Shown in pieces: positions 32,396 through 34,647 of a stretch of DNA of 34,647 bases; position 1 is the stretch's first letter, and every line of letters begins with the position of its first letter. Below the pieces are notes generated by a model. It saw only the letters and a list, made by a program, of their open reading frames with translations. It did not search any database and was not told where the DNA came from. The translations under genes were made by a program, and so were the position numbers. The stretch covers positions 1 to 34,647 of the forward strand of contig RDXZ01000029.1 in the NCBI GenBank assembly GCA_004293265.1. Reading direction: 5' to 3'. The DNA comes from Bacteroidota bacterium (GTDB lineage Bacteria > Bacteroidota > Bacteroidia > Cytophagales > Microscillaceae).

Positions 32396-34267
32396 ATGAA
32401 ACATCTTTTTATTTTGATTGCTTTTTTTGGTTTATTATTTCAAATCAAAAATAGTACAGCCCAAACCACTTTACAAGCGGGAGATATTGCTATCATCGGT
32501 TATAACACAAATTTGGGTGCTGGTGGTTGCAATAGCAGTTATAACACCGATGATTTAATTGCTTTTTTGACATTCAAAGACATTACCACCAACACAGAAA
32601 TTATTTTGACAGACCAAGGTTATATTTCTACTTCGGGTGTCAATCATACATTCAGAACAGGGGAGGGCGTGGTTAAATTCACACGCACAGGTGCGACCAT
32701 TCCCGCAGGAAGCGTTTTTTATGTGGCTTTTGGTGATGCACCTTCTATTTGTGGCGGAACAACTTCGGCTTGTTCATCAGGTTGGTCGGTTGCAGCATTG
32801 TTTGGTGCTTTGAGTGCTTTAGATTTGAATTCAGGAGGCGACCAACTTTTTATAATGCAAGGAAATTTTACTACCCAAACCAATTTTGTAGGTAGTTTTA
32901 TTTATGGTATCACAACCACAGGCGTATGGAATTATGGTAGTGGAAGTAGTACTTTATCAAACCTTCCTTCTGCGTTGAATTGCCTTAATTTTGTGGCAAC
33001 TGATGCAGGACAAAGTAGATATACAGGTGCTAACAATGCAGCCGCAACTCGTTCTGTGCATTTGGTTAATATTTATAACACACTCAATTGGAGTGCAGTT
33101 GTAAATGTAAGCCCAAGTTGTCCCACAAGCAATAATTTTACTTTTTCAAGTTTATTAAATACAATTATTATTAATCCCGAACCAAGCAATGGAAATGGTG
33201 GAGCAGACCAAAATATTTGCCAAAATACAACTACAATGGCTGCAATGGGTGCAGGAACTTGGTCTGTGATTTCTGGTACAGGCAATTTTTCGAGTCTGAC
33301 AAGTCCAACGGCAAATGTTACGGGTTTGAGTACAGGCGTGAATATTTTTAGATGGACTTTGGCAAATTGTGCGGGTATAGCCGAAGTGAAAATCAATGTA
33401 GGAAATGCGGTAGCACCTGCGGTAAGTATTGTTTCTAATCCTATTTTGACTACCATTTGTCAAGGAACTTCTGTTACGTTTACAGCCACTCCGACCAACG
33501 GAGGCACAAATCCAGGTTATCAATGGCAAGTGAATAATATCAATGTACCCGGAAATTCTGCGACTTTTACCACTACAACATTGGCTAACAATGACCAAAT
33601 AAAAGTAATTTTGACTTCTAATAGTACTTGTGCTTCTCCAACCACAGCCACTTCCAACGTAATTTCGTTTACGGTAAATCCGACTGTAACGCCTACAATT
33701 GCTATTAATCCAAGTGCTAATAATATTTGTCAGGGTGATAATGTAACTTTTACAGCAGTTTTTACAAACGGAGGCACAACGCCAATTTTTCAATGGTATG
33801 TCAATAATATCACTGTGGGTACAAATTCTCCTACTTATACAGCCAACAATATCATGAACAATATTGATGTAAAAGTTCGTTTTACGAGCAATGCTTTGTG
33901 TCGTTCTACTATAAATGTAATCGATTCAGCAATGACATCTATTAGTTTGCGTGATTGCAATGTATATTCTTTGTTTATTCCTGATTTGTTTTCTCCTAAT
34001 CAAGATGGTAATAACGATAAATTTAAAATAGAAGGCGATAATAGTTTGATAAAAGACTTTGAAATTAAAATTTTTGATAGATTTGGAAATATGGTTTATC
34101 AATCTAATAATTTTTTAGAAACCAAAACAAATGGTTGGGACGGCACAGCCGCAGGCAACATACAACCCGCAGGAGCGTACTCGTGGCAAATCAAAGGAAG
34201 TTTTGTCAATAATCAAAATTTAGAATATAAACAAAAAACGATAGGGAATTTATTTTTAGTTCGTTAG
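32396..34267 (+). CDS. Secreted Ig-repeat protein with T9SS type B (CHU_C) end
   Basis: This 623-residue exported protein has a signal peptide (about 1-22, STA-Q), an N-terminal beta region (24-260; AGDIAIIGYNTN, ILTDQGY, GSVFYVAFGD), then two Ig-like repeats (about 340-427 and 431-518) that share ICQGxxVTFTA, TNGGT and QWxVNN. It ends in a gliding-motility-type C-terminal domain (526-623; FIPDLFSPNQDGNNDKF, IFDRFGNMVY, NGWDG, PAGAYSW), the type B sorting signal of the T9SS. It is therefore probably exported and attached at the surface. The ligand is unknown. The ATG at 32396 was chosen over a TTG at 32345 because it begins the signal peptide directly. Confidence 0.87.
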   Translation: MKHLFILIAFFGLLFQIKNSTAQTTLQAGDIAIIGYNTNLGAGGCNSSYNTDDLIAFLTFKDITTNTEIILTDQGYISTSGVNHTFRTGEGVVKFTRTGATIPAGSVFYVAFGDAPSICGGTTSACSSGWSVAALFGALSALDLNSGGDQLFIMQGNFTTQTNFVGSFIYGITTTGVWNYGSGSSTLSNLPSALNCLNFVATDAGQSRYTGANNAAATRSVHLVNIYNTLNWSAVVNVSPSCPTSNNFTFSSLLNTIIINPEPSNGNGGADQNICQNTTTMAAMGAGTWSVISGTGNFSSLTSPTANVTGLSTGVNIFRWTLANCAGIAEVKINVGNAVAPAVSIVSNPILTTICQGTSVTFTATPTNGGTNPGYQWQVNNINVPGNSATFTTTTLANNDQIKVILTSNSTCASPTTATSNVISFTVNPTVTPTIAINPSANNICQGDNVTFTAVFTNGGTTPIFQWYVNNITVGTNSPTYTANNIMNNIDVKVRFTSNALCRSTINVIDSAMTSISLRDCNVYSLFIPDLFSPNQDGNNDKFKIEGDNSLIKDFEIKIFDRFGNMVYQSNNFLETKTNGWDGTAAGNIQPAGAYSWQIKGSFVNNQNLEYKQKTIGNLFLVR

Positions 34268-34330
34268 TTTTTATTCTTTTTGGTTGATTTTTTTCTGTTG
34301 TTGGTGTCTGGATACTTTTATTAATACAAA

Positions 34331-34353
34331 ATCACAAGTTGTAAACTTGTGAT
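34331..34353. repeat. Perfect 10-bp hairpin after the CHU_C gene
   Basis: ATCACAAGTT, loop GTA, AACTTGTGAT. It lies 63 bp after the stop. No proper T-run follows on the plus strand, so the terminator role is weak. It resembles the other small hairpins in design. Confidence 0.6.
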
Positions 34354-34416
34354 AGTTTTATTTTTGCAAGAGTTAAAGGAGTCGGAGCAAAATAAAAATA
34401 TATTCAATAAATACAA

Positions 34417-34496
34417 GTTGTCGGTGGACGAAAAGTGCAGAAATGAAATATTTACAAAAAAATAAATTTTACTGCACTTTTCGACACACCGACAAC
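34417..34496. repeat. 80-bp inverted-repeat element, copy 2
   Basis: Left arm 34417-34440 and right arm 34472-34496, almost identical to 143-223, including the A+T-rich loop. The few differences lie mainly in the left arm and the length of an A-run. The rest of the 34268-34647 gap holds small hairpins and A+T-rich DNA, with no gene seen. Confidence 0.8.
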
Positions 34497-34557
34497 GGCG
34501 GAAAAAAACATAAACGCTGAAAAAAAAAATTTATTTTTACAAAAAAATTACCCAATT

Positions 34558-34583
34558 GCTACAAGCCATAGGCTTGCACCAGT
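34558..34583. repeat. Degenerate copy of the TGGA-hairpin family
   Basis: CAAGCC (34562-34567), ATA loop, GGCTTG (34571-34576), then CACCAGT. The right half GGCTTGCACCAGT is identical to 2594-2606. The left arm and the loop have changed. Confidence 0.55.
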
Positions 34584-34647
34584 TTTTTTTAATTTTTTAC
34601 AAAAATTTTTTTTATGAATTATTTTCAAAGAAGTATATTTTTTGATT

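Noticed and set aside
33155-33793. A 212-codon minus-strand frame and an overlapping 127-codon frame
   Set aside because: They lie opposite the well-supported CHU_C gene. Their Ser/Arg/Cys/Ile-rich composition is typical of antisense shadows.

Overview
The window is about 70% A+T and comes from a member of the Bacteroidota. Several things point there. Promoters match TTTG-N19/20-TAnnTTTG, and no clear Shine-Dalgarno sequences are visible. One exported protein has a type A and another a type B (CHU_C) C-terminal domain of the type IX secretion system (T9SS). A GlmU-like enzyme of the alternate bacterial type and a long eukaryote-like isoleucyl-tRNA synthetase are also present. A Cytophagales-like lineage is the best guess, but this is inference.

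Layout. 1-482: a repeat cluster with two long direct repeats and an 80-bp inverted repeat. 483-8248: an exported M13 metallopeptidase, a DoxX/MauE-type membrane protein, a large secreted lamin-tail protein on the minus strand, and a lipoprotein of unknown function. 8333-18145, all minus: Ohr, a Uma2-type nuclease-fold protein flanked by a 58-bp direct repeat, a WGR-like protein, a methyltransferase, a possible broken small gene, a GlmU-like protein and a 1483-residue T9SS cargo protein. 18483-21664: pheT and adk, convergent. 22184-27416: a DUF262 protein, a HEPN protein and ileS in one tight plus-strand cluster. 27532-32174: an RsmI-like methylase, lysA, a thioredoxin-like protein (minus), an ABC ATPase (minus) and a small exported repeat protein. 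32396-34267: a secreted CHU_C protein. 34268-34647: repeats again, including a second copy of the 80-bp element from the left end.

Most of the window is single-gene transcription units separated by hairpin terminators. The exception is DUF262-HEPN-ileS. The two accessory genes overlap by 8 nt, and ileS starts 3 nt after the HEPN stop, so an essential tRNA synthetase appears to share a transcript with a putative RNase module. This is the best candidate here for an undescribed system. The second theme is a rich set of dispersed hairpin elements. One family shows compensatory base changes between copies.

Several long open frames begin at a TTG that lies inside a TAnnTTTG promoter element. For those genes the downstream ATG has been used as the start.
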